In this document: piece by piece, positions 8,594 through 17,019 of the stretch
Layout: every line of letters begins with the position of its first letter
Position numbering within the stretch: the first letter of the stretch is position 1
Source: Isohypsibius dastychi
Taxonomy: Eukaryota > Tardigrada > Eutardigrada > Parachela > Isohypsibiidae
Length of the DNA stretch: 19,828 nt
Direction of reading: 5' to 3'
Assembly (NCBI GenBank): GCA_034696485.1
Contig: JAQIWT010000457.1
Span: forward strand, 1-19,828
The notes under the pieces: model-generated
Database searches by the model: none
The model's input: only the letters and a program-made list of their open reading frames with translations
Told to the model about the DNA's origin: nothing
Made by a program: the position numbers and the translations under genes

Positions 8594-9072
8594 GTGAGGT
8601 TCGGAAATGAAAAGATTTTTATTCTTGATCAAGCATTATTTATAATTATTCAACTGACACGAACGTATTTACCGAATATACGTCGAAAATTCATACTGAG
8701 AGAATTCATACTGAGAACTCATACTGAGAGAATTCATAATTAATTAATTATTTAGGTGTTTATTTAGTGAATAAATCTAGGAGTAAAAAGCACAGAAAAA
8801 TTGATCGATAAGAAAGAGCAATAATTTAGCGTTCACGCGTTCGGGTTATTTGATAAATTGGTTGAATAATTATAGTGTGTAAATTCGGAAATGAAAAGCA
8901 CGAATTAATTCATCAGCAGGAATAAAAGATAATTCAGCGTCAACGCATTCGCATTGTTTGGTGAATTAGTTAATTCATCAGTGAGCGTGAAATCGGTAAT
9001 AAAAAGAATTATATAGTTATTGTAATATTCAGCGTTCACGCGTTCGGATTATTAGATAAATTAGTTACTGTT
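8594..9072. repeat. Degenerate ~100-bp repeats (GCGTTCACGCGTTCGG)
   Basis: Anchor motif CAGCGTTCACGCGTTCGG starts near 8825, 8932 and 9027 (spacing about 107 and 95), each followed by GATAAATTAGTTG-like sequence. A second anchor, TTCGGAAATGAAAAG, occurs at about 8598 and 8885. TTCAGCGTTC is shared with the neighbouring ~70-bp units, so the two families may be related. Confidence 0.65.
8688..8739. repeat. Short tandem repeat AATTCATACTGAGAG
   Basis: Three copies of a 13-15-bp unit (8688-8702, 8703-8715, 8716-8730) and a partial fourth, with small length changes between them. Confidence 0.85.
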
Positions 9073-9122
9073 AGGCCGATAGTCTCTTCCGATTTGCGAA
9101 ACACTTAATTTTACCATACAAG

Positions 9123-9170
9123 TACGAGTCAAAGCGGTTCTAAATATATTTAGAACCGCTTTGTACGAGT
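9123..9170. repeat. 34-bp perfect palindrome with 7-bp flanking direct repeats
   Basis: 9130-9163 is a perfect palindrome: CAAAGCGGTTCTAAATA then its reverse complement. TACGAGT occurs immediately on both sides (9123-9129, 9164-9170). The layout is that of a very small inverted-repeat insertion with a target duplication, or of a collapsed transposon. Confidence 0.85.
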
Positions 9171-9289
9171 ACGCATCGTGCAATGTAAACTGCACAGGTG
9201 CTATTGATTCATAAATAATCAATCGATCATCCGTTAATTAATTAGTTTTTGGATTAGTTTATTAATCCACGGCAAACGAAATCTAAATG

Positions 9290-10190
9290 GGTTTTTCAGA
9301 ACGCTGAATCTATTTGATTAATTAACTATACCGTGTTCCACATAAATAAAAATTGAATCGGAATTCCGAAAGGCTGATTCGATTAAATAAATTAACTGTG
9401 TTGTGACCCACCGCAAATAAAAACTGAATTGGAGTTGTAGAACGCCTGAATCAATTTCATCAATCTGTTATACCGTGATAATATTAAGTGATTGGAGTTC
9501 TAAAACGCTGAATCGATATTAAAAAATGAATATACCGTGTTCTTTTGAAATTAGAAATCAAATAGAAGTTCCAGTACGTGTTACGAAACATGACCCGTCC
9601 ACAGGGTGAACTCCGTGACTCTCGACTGTATTCTTCCAGTATTTTTCGAATACTCGTTTAATTGATTAACTGTTTGATTGTTTCACTAAGATACGATTAA
9701 ATTAAGTACAACTAAGTAAATAACCGTCTCTAAGCGCCATGATTAACGAAAGGATATGGGTGAAATGGTGAAGCTGCTCGAGTTGGTCTAATTAATTAAA
9801 TACAGCCTGTTCTACCGCAGATAAAGACTGAATAATTTGAACAAGCTGAATCAAATTAATTATTTAAATATACCATGATCCACTGCAAATTAAAATCGAA
9901 TCGGAATACCGAAACGCTGAATCGATCTGATTTATTATTTATACCGTGATGCGCCGCAAATAGAAAATAACTGAGATTCAAAAACGCTGAATTAATCTCA
10001 GTACCTACATATACCGTGTTTTACTGCAAAAAAAATAAAATCGGAATTCCTAAAAGCTGAATCATTTTAATTAATTAAATATATTGTAATCCACCGCAAA
10101 TATAAATTAAATTGATGTTCCAGAACGCTAAATCATTCTAAGTGATTAATTATACCGCGATTCACCGCGGAGACAAAATCATTAGCTCGT
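9290..10190 (+). repeat. Degenerate ~70-bp satellite, orientation B
   Basis: About ten units of 62-78 bp, starting near 9301, 9371, 9442, 9504, 9784, 9842, 9913, 9983, 10054 and 10125. Recurrent blocks are ACGCTGAATC, ATTAATTAAATATACCGTG, CCACCGCAAATAAAA and GAATCGGAATTCC. A 200-bp unrelated piece (about 9581-9783) interrupts the array. The unit is the reverse complement of 8180-8530. One further unit in orientation A lies near 10335-10375 (TCTGTGGTGAAACATAGTATA). Confidence 0.8.
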
Positions 10191-10204
10191 GTAATACATT
10201 GATC
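10175..10204 (+). repeat. Direct repeat, left copy (TCGTGTAATACATTGATCA)
   Basis: ACAAAATCATTAGCTCGTG followed by TAATACATTGATCA. It matches 10785-10819 with two or three differences. The two copies bracket about 580 bp. Confidence 0.75.
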
Positions 10205-10511
10205 AATTTTCATCTTTCAGGTATTTCATTTGATTATTTATTTCATTTGATCAATACGGTATTCAATTTGAAAACACGCAATTAATACGGTTTGTTTTTT
10301 CCGATCTCGCGTCTATCTTCAACGTTTGAGCCATTTCTGTGGTGAAACATAGTATAATTAACTAACTGATGTATCAACCAATAAGGTAATTAATTAATTA
10401 ACCACTGTTCTGAATTAAACTTTTTATGTTTTCACTTCTTTCAATTCAACGTGACTGGACCGATGGTAAATGCACTGACTGATGCTGCGCATTCACTTAG
10501 TGAGGTGATGG

Positions 10512-10560
10512 CCACTCGATTTAATGAGTGGACGGACTGACCACTCGACTTAATGAGTGG
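10512..10560. repeat. Two tandem 20-bp hairpins (CCACTCGA-TTAATGAGTGG)
   Basis: CCACTCGATTTAATGAGTGG (10512-10531) and CCACTCGACTTAATGAGTGG (10541-10560) each have a 6-bp self-complementary CCACTC/GAGTGG stem and repeat with a 29-bp period. Confidence 0.8.
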
Positions 10561-10756
10561 TGACCTACTTTCAAAATAAATCGAATCGAGGAATGGCATG
10601 TGTGTGGAAGGGAACAGACAGACTTTTAAACGGCGGCTTTGCTTTACATGCGATCATGAATCCGCGCGGCAAAACCTTTCATTTTTAAGACTGGACAGAC
10701 AGACTTTTTCCTACATTCAAGCTGTTACTCCAACCCATCGAAAGAAACCTGTTGGT

Positions 10757-10785
10757 CCCCCACCCCTTTTGGGGGGGGGGGGGGG
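10757..10785. repeat. C/G hairpin with 15-G run
   Basis: CCCCCACCCCTTTT is followed by 15 G (10771-10785), allowing a long C:G stem. A related CCCACCCCTTGGGTGGG block lies at 10845-10864. The run may be unstable in length. Confidence 0.75.
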
Positions 10786-10819
10786 ACAATAATTCTTAGT
10801 TCGTGTAATACATTGATCA
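10785..10819 (+). repeat. Direct repeat, right copy (TCGTGTAATACATTGATCA)
   Basis: Partner of 10175-10204. The sequence between the copies contains the tandem hairpins, two ACAGACAGACTTTT repeats (about 10614 and 10693) and the C/G hairpin. Confidence 0.75.
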
Positions 10820-10969
10820 GTCGAAAGCTATGAGCAAATTGGCAAGCTCCCACCCCTTGGGTGGGTTTCCGACCGGGGGGAGTGGGCAGAAATTCTATTG
10901 TTTGGAAGACAAAAAAAACTCGCTTGCTTGAAACACATGAAATTTCATTTCTATTCGGAATTTTCATTC

Positions 10970-12730
10970 AGATTTCATTCATTTTAGAAGCGAATACAGC
11001 GGCTGTGTCTTGATGTATTTGTATAGGCTTCGGGGCTTTTCATGTTTTAATTTCAAGAACATTTCACATTTATTGCAGTTTAACATAATCGCAGTCGGCG
11101 CAACCACGAGCGCAAATTGAACAACGAATAATCGCCACAGTTGATGAGTTTTTGAAAAGATTCTATGCGGAACCCGAATTTTTAACTACACAAGCAACTA
11201 CACAAACTTCCGTTTTAAAGATCAAATTGAATTCTATGAGTATATGACAAAGTTCTTACTAGCAATCCAACACGGCCAGTCATATTTTGGAGTTGACCTT
11301 TCACCATGAACGTCGAATGAATGATCTTACATTGAGATTGATGTCTAAGATGCTTGCCGAACAAAGCAATCATTAATGTATTACAGTACGTAGGTGTATG
11401 ATTCATTCAGTATTTTAGACATTCAGAGTTGCGCTCTGTAACAATAAGTTAAACATTACAAAATTGTATGTAGAAATCTTCCAGTTGAAATCTTCTTTCG
11501 GTAGAAATCTTCCGGTTCCGGTGGGTTGCAAAGCAATTTTCAATGGGACTGGTAATAACTAGTTCAAATCCCCAGGCATGACCTCGCAATTTCATTTACC
11601 GTCAATTAGCAACAATCCAGTACAAGAAGTTATTTCTAAATATAATTTTTGAGCTATAGTGAATCGATAACAAGATCACCAGCTCAAACAAGTTTAATGT
11701 AAGATGTTGGAAGGAATATATATCGAAGTAAAACTAATTTCCCAGAAAAGTGAAAAAATGAATTTTCCAAAAAATAAAATACCTAAACAGAAATTTCGCC
11801 GCGCGTCATTTTAAAAATTTCAATCAAAGACATAGATTATGATAAGACATGGTTTGTACTTCGATTAGATGGACAACATCTTAGTTTATAATGACTAAAA
11901 CGCACCGATTAATGCGAATCAGTCACAGAACGGGGTTGCGCAAGCCATTTTGTGGTAGGATGCAGTTTATACCATACCAGTACGTCTTCCCCCCTCCCGC
12001 CAGACTAGATTCATACGTTCCATCACTGGCGTGCATGCTTGCTCTCTGGCTCGTCAAATGACTGCCTTAATTACTGTCCAACTCGAGATTAATCCAGATC
12101 AGTAGAAATGCTGCGTCGAATCTGTTCTTATCCACACACGCTATAGCAGCAAGAGCATGCATACGGAGAGCGGTCAACCGATACGGTAGTTCAGTGGGCC
12201 TCTCGATGCATCATTAAGAATTTACCAGCTGGAGATAGGAATTTCCAGCCGGCACTGGCTGAAACCAGTGAGAGACGTAGTGTCAAACAGGCGGATAAGA
12301 CCAGAAGGACAAGATCAAAATTTGTCTACGAGCCATAAGGCGGGATCAGTCAATCGTGTGCTTTACCTTTATATATGCTAGCGGACATATAACCGGTTAA
12401 GGACCTTCGGTACTAAAACCGGGTCGGAATTGTATATACTACAGTATTGTCCTCACTCTTTTGACTGCCTAAAATCAAACCCGTTACGCTCAAGTCGGCT
12501 CCTGGCTGGTCTGTCAGTTGATCCCGTCTCCCTGCTGTCCTTTTGCTCAACTGCATTTGACACTGACCAAGACAAAAATTCCTTTCCATACAGTTTTCTT
12601 ACCTTTCTAGTCTGCACTGAATTCAGTAGAAGTCCGAAGCACAGATAAATTTAGCGGAGATCTGGGTTAATTAATTGGGTATTGAATTAAATTAGAGTTC
12701 CAGAACTAAAACGTATGAAGTATAAAGCAT
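10970..12730. other. No recognised gene
   Basis: About 1.7 kb without a supported gene. A T-loop-like GTTCAAATCC at 11564 does not fold as a tRNA arm. The part at about 11930-12430 is less AT-rich and has short stems, for example GCTGGAGATAGGAATTTCCAGC at 12229-12250, but no known RNA or protein is recognised. Short open frames (11215-11406 minus, 12430-12648 plus) carry no motif. Confidence 0.35.
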
Positions 12731-12734
12731 AAGG

Positions 12735-12785
12735 TTATTTTGGTTTTTTTTCATTTTTTTTCTCTTCTTTTCTGTTTTTCTTCCA
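12735..12785. repeat. T-rich tract
   Basis: TTTTTTTCATTTTTTTTCTC and similar, about 50 bp, just beyond the end of the UNC80-like pseudogene. It would be an A-rich tract on the pseudogene's own strand, but it lies over 130 bp past the end of homology, so it is not taken as a poly-A tail. Confidence 0.5.
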
Positions 12786-12920
12786 CGAGAGAGAGATGCG
12801 AACCGAAAAAATGAGCAAAAACTGGCGACACCGAGGTGAATGTCTGGGGGACAGTATGCCGGTCGCCCTCAGCGTGGCGGGCATTTCGGAATGTGTGCCT
12901 AACACACTTTTCCGAGATAT

Positions 12921-14236
12921 TTCCGCAAAAAATGCCATGGGCCTTGTCGGTGCCATGTGAGGCTTTCTGTCGAGCCAGCACACTTTTTCTGGGTTCAAAA
13001 TGGCCGACCGAATTACCTTCTGTTTTCTCCACCATCACCTGTATGACAATGGTGATTGTTGGTGAGCGTCTTCCGTGTGCAGAAGTCGAAGAAGAATAGT
13101 CTACTTGGAAGCTTTCTTTTCGGTGCTCAGCTTTGCGTGCATATCGAACCCTGTTGGCGATCTCGCTGAGTCGCGCCAGTGGTTCTTCGATCATGGAGCC
13201 TTCGTCTGCGACAATTTGAGTTGGAGACCGACTGGCCATTTGATTACTAGTCATTACGGCAAATTCTTCCATAAGTGCGCTCATCTCCCCAGTGACTTGA
13301 GTCAAAAGAGCCTCACGGGTTCGTTCGATGTGGACCCCTCCATGTAACGCTTTCAAAATGGCGGCCTGGACAGTTTGCTCTTGTTCGCCTTCTTTTTTGC
13401 TCAGATCGATGTAGCGTGATGCAAGTGGGGCTATATGGACGAATAACGAAGTCCGGTACACGATTGTGAATTCTAGAAAATTCCAGAATGGAAGTCCGCC
13501 ATTTCCTTTCTCCCCGTAATCTTGGATGGACTTCCCAAGTCGCAGCCATTTGGACCCGAGTCGTCCTTCATGAGACGCGACGACGATTTTGAAGCCCAGG
13601 AAAGCGATTCTTCGGGAAACCTCCTGTTGCTTGCTGGACGAACTCGTCTGGGACGGATGGACCCCACTGCTTGGGGGGTTGGAAATATTTGAGTTGGTTC
13701 GTGTCATATTCACCAAAAAATGCTTCGCACTGGTCAGTTTTCCAGAAGATATTGGTGGATGAAGTAGCTGGACCAGTGTTCGGACAATGTACCGTAGGCA
13801 GGTCGGAGCTACCGTTCCCGATACGTAGTAAAAATGGGAGGAGGAAGGAAACAAATAACTAATCGGAGAAACCGGTCTGAGAATTGTCTGCAAAGTTGTT
13901 CTAAGTTGCAGTACTCTTTTCCAGCCTGCAGATACGGTATGCGGCACAGAGATCTGTTGCTGCTTGAAGAAAAAACGACTAGCACAAGCAGATAACTGGA
14001 CGGGAGACTGGCGGACCCAGCTGGAAAACTCGGTCAGCTAGTCGAATGTGGCTTTTTGCATCGATGAGTTCCGGGGGTCGGTTGGTTAGGTCACCGAGAA
14101 ATTTGGTTAGCTGGTGAATGCGGTTGCGGAGGAAACGGAATGGGCAACGACGGCGAGGACATGGTTCCGTGGCCAGCTGAACTCGGACAGGTCATCTGGT
14201 GCTTCGGCCAGATTCTGCACCGTGATCTTCGGCGTT
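12921..14236 (-). pseudogene. Truncated duplicate of the UNC80 last exon
   Basis: It matches the intact exon at 18003-19698 in the same orientation. It begins at a conserved acceptor (TTTTGTGTAG before AACGCCGAAG, 14236) and ends near 12921, about 65 codons short of the intact stop. Breaks seen: a 4-bp deletion near 14113; a 364-bp deletion at 14034/14035 that removes residues ~64-185 of the intact copy, the best conserved block; a 5-bp insertion near 13935; a 4-bp insertion near 13850; a 20-bp deletion near 13797; and a 1-bp deletion near 12940. From 13797 to about 12941 the original frame is still open (~285 codons). In 13321-13440 against 18399-18518 I count 7 mismatches, 5 of them silent. 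Upstream intron sequence does not align. Confidence 0.88.
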
Positions 14237-14380
14237 CTACACAAAATGTTACAAACTTCTGAATCGATGATTCCGTAATATAACTGCAAGTGACCAAATT
14301 TCACTCGACTGCCAAGTGAAACGGTGACCAAAAGGCGTCAGCTCATGATAGGAAAAATCAACTTCCCGGTTACCAAGATT

Positions 14381-14422
14381 AATTTCGGTGACAATGGTGA
14401 CAATTTCGGTGACAATGGTGCG
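14381..14422. repeat. 21-bp tandem duplication
   Basis: AATTTCGGTGACAATGGTGAC at 14381-14401 is followed by a copy differing in the last bases (14402-14422). GTGAC-rich sequence continues on both sides. Confidence 0.85.
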
Positions 14423-14435
14423 GCACGAAACAGCG

Positions 14436-14463
14436 ATGACACTGAATACACGACACTGAATAC
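14436..14463. repeat. 14-bp tandem duplication
   Basis: ATGACACTGAATAC then ACGACACTGAATAC, one mismatch. Confidence 0.85.
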
Positions 14464-14688
14464 CTCATTGCCTCCACATCAGTATCACGCCCCGTGATGG
14501 TGTGAGTTGGTGACAGTCCTCCAAATTGTCGAATTATCTCCGTTGTGTTCAAAATCCGCTGAGGTACCGTAAACGGTTTGGTCAGTGACTCACACGATGT
14601 TGGTGCGGGGACTGGGTTGCAGCGCGTCTGGGACGATCGTGAGTGTGGCTGTTTTTATAGCTGGTGCTGGAGGTTCATAGGATCCATA

Positions 14689-15175
14689 GAACCGGGAAGC
14701 GAATGGTGTTATACAGCATCCAAGCCCTCAGAATGGAAAAGCTGCTCACGTGATAATCACTGCACCACAGTCCTTGGTTGCGGAAACAGTGTTTGCCATC
14801 GTGGTCATGGTGATCATGGCTAGGAAAGTGTCTGGACAACATCTTTCACTATGCTCGTTCTTATTCGCCGTATACACTGTATACATCCTACTCTACGTCT
14901 GCAGAAATGTGTTTCTGTTCCAGTTCAACTCGCGCCGTAATCTCATTCTGATTAACATCAGTTGGTGTTGTTTTGACGCCAACAAGCAACTGATGAGAGA
15001 CACTGTTGAATTTGGTTCAAAACAGAGTAGCATTTACAAAATAAAAAACTGTCAGTTCAATAAGACGACGAGTACCAGTCGGTACAATCGTCAGTCAAAG
15101 AGCTTTCTGCCCAGAAAAATTACAGAAATTGAGCACCTGCGTTTTCCTTCCAACTTTAAAAAATTCAGCCGTTGA
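14689..15175 (+). CDS. Possible membrane-protein exon, unrecognised
   Basis: An open plus-strand frame runs from an acceptor-like GATCCATAG (14688) to TGA at 15175. Two hydrophobic stretches stand out: LVAETVFAIVVMVIMA and LCSFLFAVYTVYILLYVC, followed by a basic, polar tail (SFLPRKITEIEHLRFPSNF). A donor-like GATC-GTGAGTG lies at 14637, giving a possible ~50-nt intron like those of the neighbouring gene. There is no family match and no conserved residue pattern that I know. The frame may be chance, or part of a multi-pass receptor-like protein. Confidence 0.25.
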
Positions 15176-15577
15176 GTACGTTGTAGCCGTTTCTCGCACC
15201 TGCAACGCAATGTGAGTATTTATTCATTTCGATTTGCGGAATGTAATACAGCCGAGGAAGACTTGTGAGTACGTCCCTGACCCCAACGTGGGTGACGTCG
15301 TGTATGCTCCGCCTTCAAGTGCGTTGTAGTGTAGAAGTAAAACACGTTGTATCATATATCGGGTTGGCTCATACAACGCATTTATGTTTCGTGTTTCACA
15401 ATTTACGCCATGGAAAACATGAGAATTCTACCTGAGAAAAAATTTAATACGTTTTTATTTTTCGCCAAAAATATTTTGGTTCTTGTCTATCCAAAAAGAA
15501 CGCATTCTTCTTAAGCAGTCTGCTGCAGCGAACAGCTGTGGTTTTACTGGAAAAAAATCGGCTTATAATAACTGCTT
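15176..15577. other. No gene seen; CGTTGTA-rich spacer
   Basis: CGTTGTA recurs (about 15179, 15321, 15345) and an inverted copy, ATACAACGC, lies at 15373, giving a weak hairpin at 15344-15382. Nothing else is recognised between the possible plus-strand exon and the polyadenylation signal of the minus-strand gene. Confidence 0.35.
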
Positions 15578-15587
15578 TTTATTTATT
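15578..15587 (-). terminator. Polyadenylation signal of the split gene
   Basis: The minus strand reads AATAAATAAA about 90 nt beyond the TGA at 15678, a normal distance for the 3' end of the small spliced gene interrupted by the retrotransposon. Confidence 0.5.
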
Positions 15588-15718
15588 CGTGTGAGAAATT
15601 ATATATAAACGATTGTACGCAAAGCGAAATGGTTTTCATTTCTCCTGGAAATGACCCGTAGGTATTTCTACTTGCATTCATGCACTCCACATAAGTTCAC
15701 CTACCACTGTCACCTTGT

Positions 15719-15728
15719 CCCCATAGAA
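15719..15728 (-). repeat. Target-site duplication, copy at the element's 3' end
   Basis: TTCTATGGGG on the minus strand, identical to 16539-16548. It lies between the element's 3' end (TTGAATAAAATTCATTCC) and the remainder of the interrupted exon. Confidence 0.85.
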
Positions 15729-16538
15729 GGAATGAATTTTATTCAAAGACTACGGCTCCCATAACCAACAAACCTGATGGTGCATTCACCACCTTACAAA
15801 GTATTCCATTTGAGAGTATAAAAAATTTCCTCAAGCGATCTCGACTGAGAAAGAGTTCCAAGAACACATACAGCATTACCGCGCTGAATTTCCAAACTGA
15901 TTTTCTGTCTCAAAAAAGTTGAAGATCTGACTTCCCCAGTGTTTTCCATAATTTTCCTCCCGATCATCTTCACAAGCTGCTGGGCATCAGGGCCCCAAGA
16001 TCCAAAGGTTTCGAAACCCAATGGACAAAATACGAAACGGTCGGTCAGGGATTCGTATTTCTGTCGCTTTCTTTCCTCCGCCATGTGCGCGGCGGCACCC
16101 GCTCTACCGGAAGTTCTTTCAACATAACTGGATGCAAGCGAGCAAACAATCGTGGAATCCCATATCATTTGTTTTCCATCCTTGAAGGCAAATGTGGTCA
16201 TGCCGTCTGGTCGTTTTCCATCGTCGCGAGCTAATCCAGCGGGTTCTCTCGTTGCCTGCCATCCGCCTGTGCAGAGTGACCTTTGGATAATATCATTAAT
16301 TGCGCCATGTCTGCTGTGCCTTCCCGCGCTCCGAGGACAGCGTAATCCATGGTGACCTTTGACATCAACTGTTTCTCCACAGCGGCAAACGTGAGGGTGG
16401 CAAACATCGGATCCAAGGCGGAGGCTGACGGCAATCTGGAGATGATCATCTGACAGGTGGTTGCCGACATGTACTGAAGGTAATGAATTCAGCCAAGCGC
16501 CCGATTCTTTAGTGGACACCGCCAACAAACGAGCTTTC
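15729..16538 (-). mobile_element. 5'-truncated non-LTR retrotransposon with restriction-like endonuclease domain
   Basis: 810 bp between two copies of TTCTATGGGG. It begins directly inside the coding sequence (GAAAGCTCGTTTG), runs through the C-terminal endonuclease region to TAA at 15794, and has a 65-bp 3' UTR ending GAATAAAATTCATTCC without a poly-A tail. The absence of reverse transcriptase and the abrupt 5' start fit incomplete target-primed reverse transcription. The open frame and perfect target duplication suggest a recent insertion. The family resembles R2-like, RLE-bearing non-LTR elements common in invertebrate genomes; the exact clade cannot be set from this piece. Confidence 0.85.
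15794..16537 (-). CDS. RLE-type endonuclease domain (C-terminal part of a retrotransposon ORF)
   Basis: About 247 codons of element sequence without a stop. The ATG at 16555 lies in host DNA, so that start is fortuitous. In numbering from that ATG: SGAWLNSLPS (18-27) and IAVSLRLG (41-48), then a CCHC knuckle with Cys57, Cys59, His68/69 and Cys73. RHGAINDII follows (82-90), then REPAGL (Glu104), KRPDG (Asp117) and IWDST (Asp133). ETFGSWG and LRQKISLEIQRGNAV lie near the end. The order CCHC, R-H, E, PD, D matches the restriction-like endonuclease of R2-type elements, which nicks the target to prime reverse transcription. Reverse transcriptase is missing, so this copy cannot move by itself. Confidence 0.82.
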   Translation of the reverse strand, partial: KARLLAVSTKESGAWLNSLPSVHVGNHLSDDHLQIAVSLRLGSDVCHPHVCRCGETVDVKGHHGLRCPRSAGRHSRHGAINDIIQRSLCTGGWQATREPAGLARDDGKRPDGMTTFAFKDGKQMIWDSTIVCSLASSYVERTSGRAGAAAHMAEERKRQKYESLTDRFVFCPLGFETFGSWGPDAQQLVKMIGRKIMENTGEVRSSTFLRQKISLEIQRGNAVCVLGTLSQSRSLEEIFYTLKWNTL

Positions 16539-16548
16539 CCCCATAGAA
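16539..16548 (-). repeat. Target-site duplication, copy at the element's 5' end
   Basis: TTCTATGGGG on the minus strand, in frame within exon 3 of the small spliced gene (Phe-Tyr-Gly). Matches 15719-15728 exactly. Confidence 0.85.
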
Positions 16549-17019
16549 TGTACAAGTAACCATACTAGCAGGTCCTTCATCATGGTTCTCGAATCTTGCA
16601 ATCAAAATTTTCGTGACTGGATCCCATTTAAACAGAACCTAGGGATCGGAGTATTACCCCATCTCCGTGCAATATCAGTGTAACTCTAACCATTATTGCT
16701 TTCCCATTAGGCAGCTTCACCAGCTCTTTTCTGTTCAGAGTGAAGGAAATCTCTTTGCGTATTCCAGCTTTTGGTTGTGATATGATAAGAGGGTACTCAT
16801 CCGCTGTCTGAGAGAGGGTGAGATTGGTAGTGTTGTCACCCCAGACATGGTCCAATTGGCATCTGGTTCCTAGAAAATCAGTTCACGGTCACACGATCAA
16901 GTTGGTGACATTCACCATAGTGAACACTTACGCAGTCCGATGCTTTTTGAGAACAGCTTGGCGTACATGAGGTGGCCGCCCTCGTAAGACCCCACTGGGA
17001 TGGATGGGACCTTTTGCAT

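Larger units (their letters stand above)
15678..17019 (-). pseudogene. Small spliced gene of unknown function, last exon split by a retrotransposon
   Basis: Exon 1 is 17019-16932, starting ATG (MQKVPSIPVG). A 62-nt intron (donor GTAAGTG, acceptor TTTTCTAG) follows. Exon 2 begins at 16869 and carries ISQPKAGIRKEISFTLNRKE. It ends at 16691 (52-nt intron, donor GTTAGA) or at 16658 (a 19-nt gap, donor GTAATA); both keep phase into exon 3 at 16638 (acceptor CGATCCCTAG). Exon 3 reads VLFKWDPVTKILIARFENHD and continues to TTCTATGGGG, where the retrotransposon begins. The frame resumes after the second TTCTATGGGG at 15719 with DKVTVVGELMWSA and TGA at 15678. Without the insert the CDS is 408 or 441 nt, both divisible by three. 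With it, translation runs about 16 codons into the element and stops at 16489. Alternating hydrophobic residues suggest a beta-rich protein; no family recognised, no signal peptide. Confidence 0.65.

Noticed and set aside
8180-10190. CRISPR-like array
   Set aside because: Repeats are diverged, variable in length, without unique spacers of constant size, and sit in an animal genome.
11500-11590. tRNA-like GTTCAAATCC near 11564
   Set aside because: The T-arm stem does not pair, and no D-arm, anticodon arm or acceptor stem can be drawn.
12735-12940. The C-terminal 60 codons of the pseudogene's open frame as a new protein tail
   Set aside because: The frame shifts by a 1-bp deletion near 12940 and homology ends near 12921; the rest reads into low-complexity sequence.
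12836-13862. Several plus-strand frames over the UNC80-like pseudogene
   Set aside because: The matching antisense frames over the intact copy (18183-18425, 18716-18958) show that they are shadows of UNC80 coding sequence.
16231-16470. Second minus-strand frame and plus-strand frames within the retrotransposon
   Set aside because: Shadows of the endonuclease frame, which alone shows the conserved motif order.
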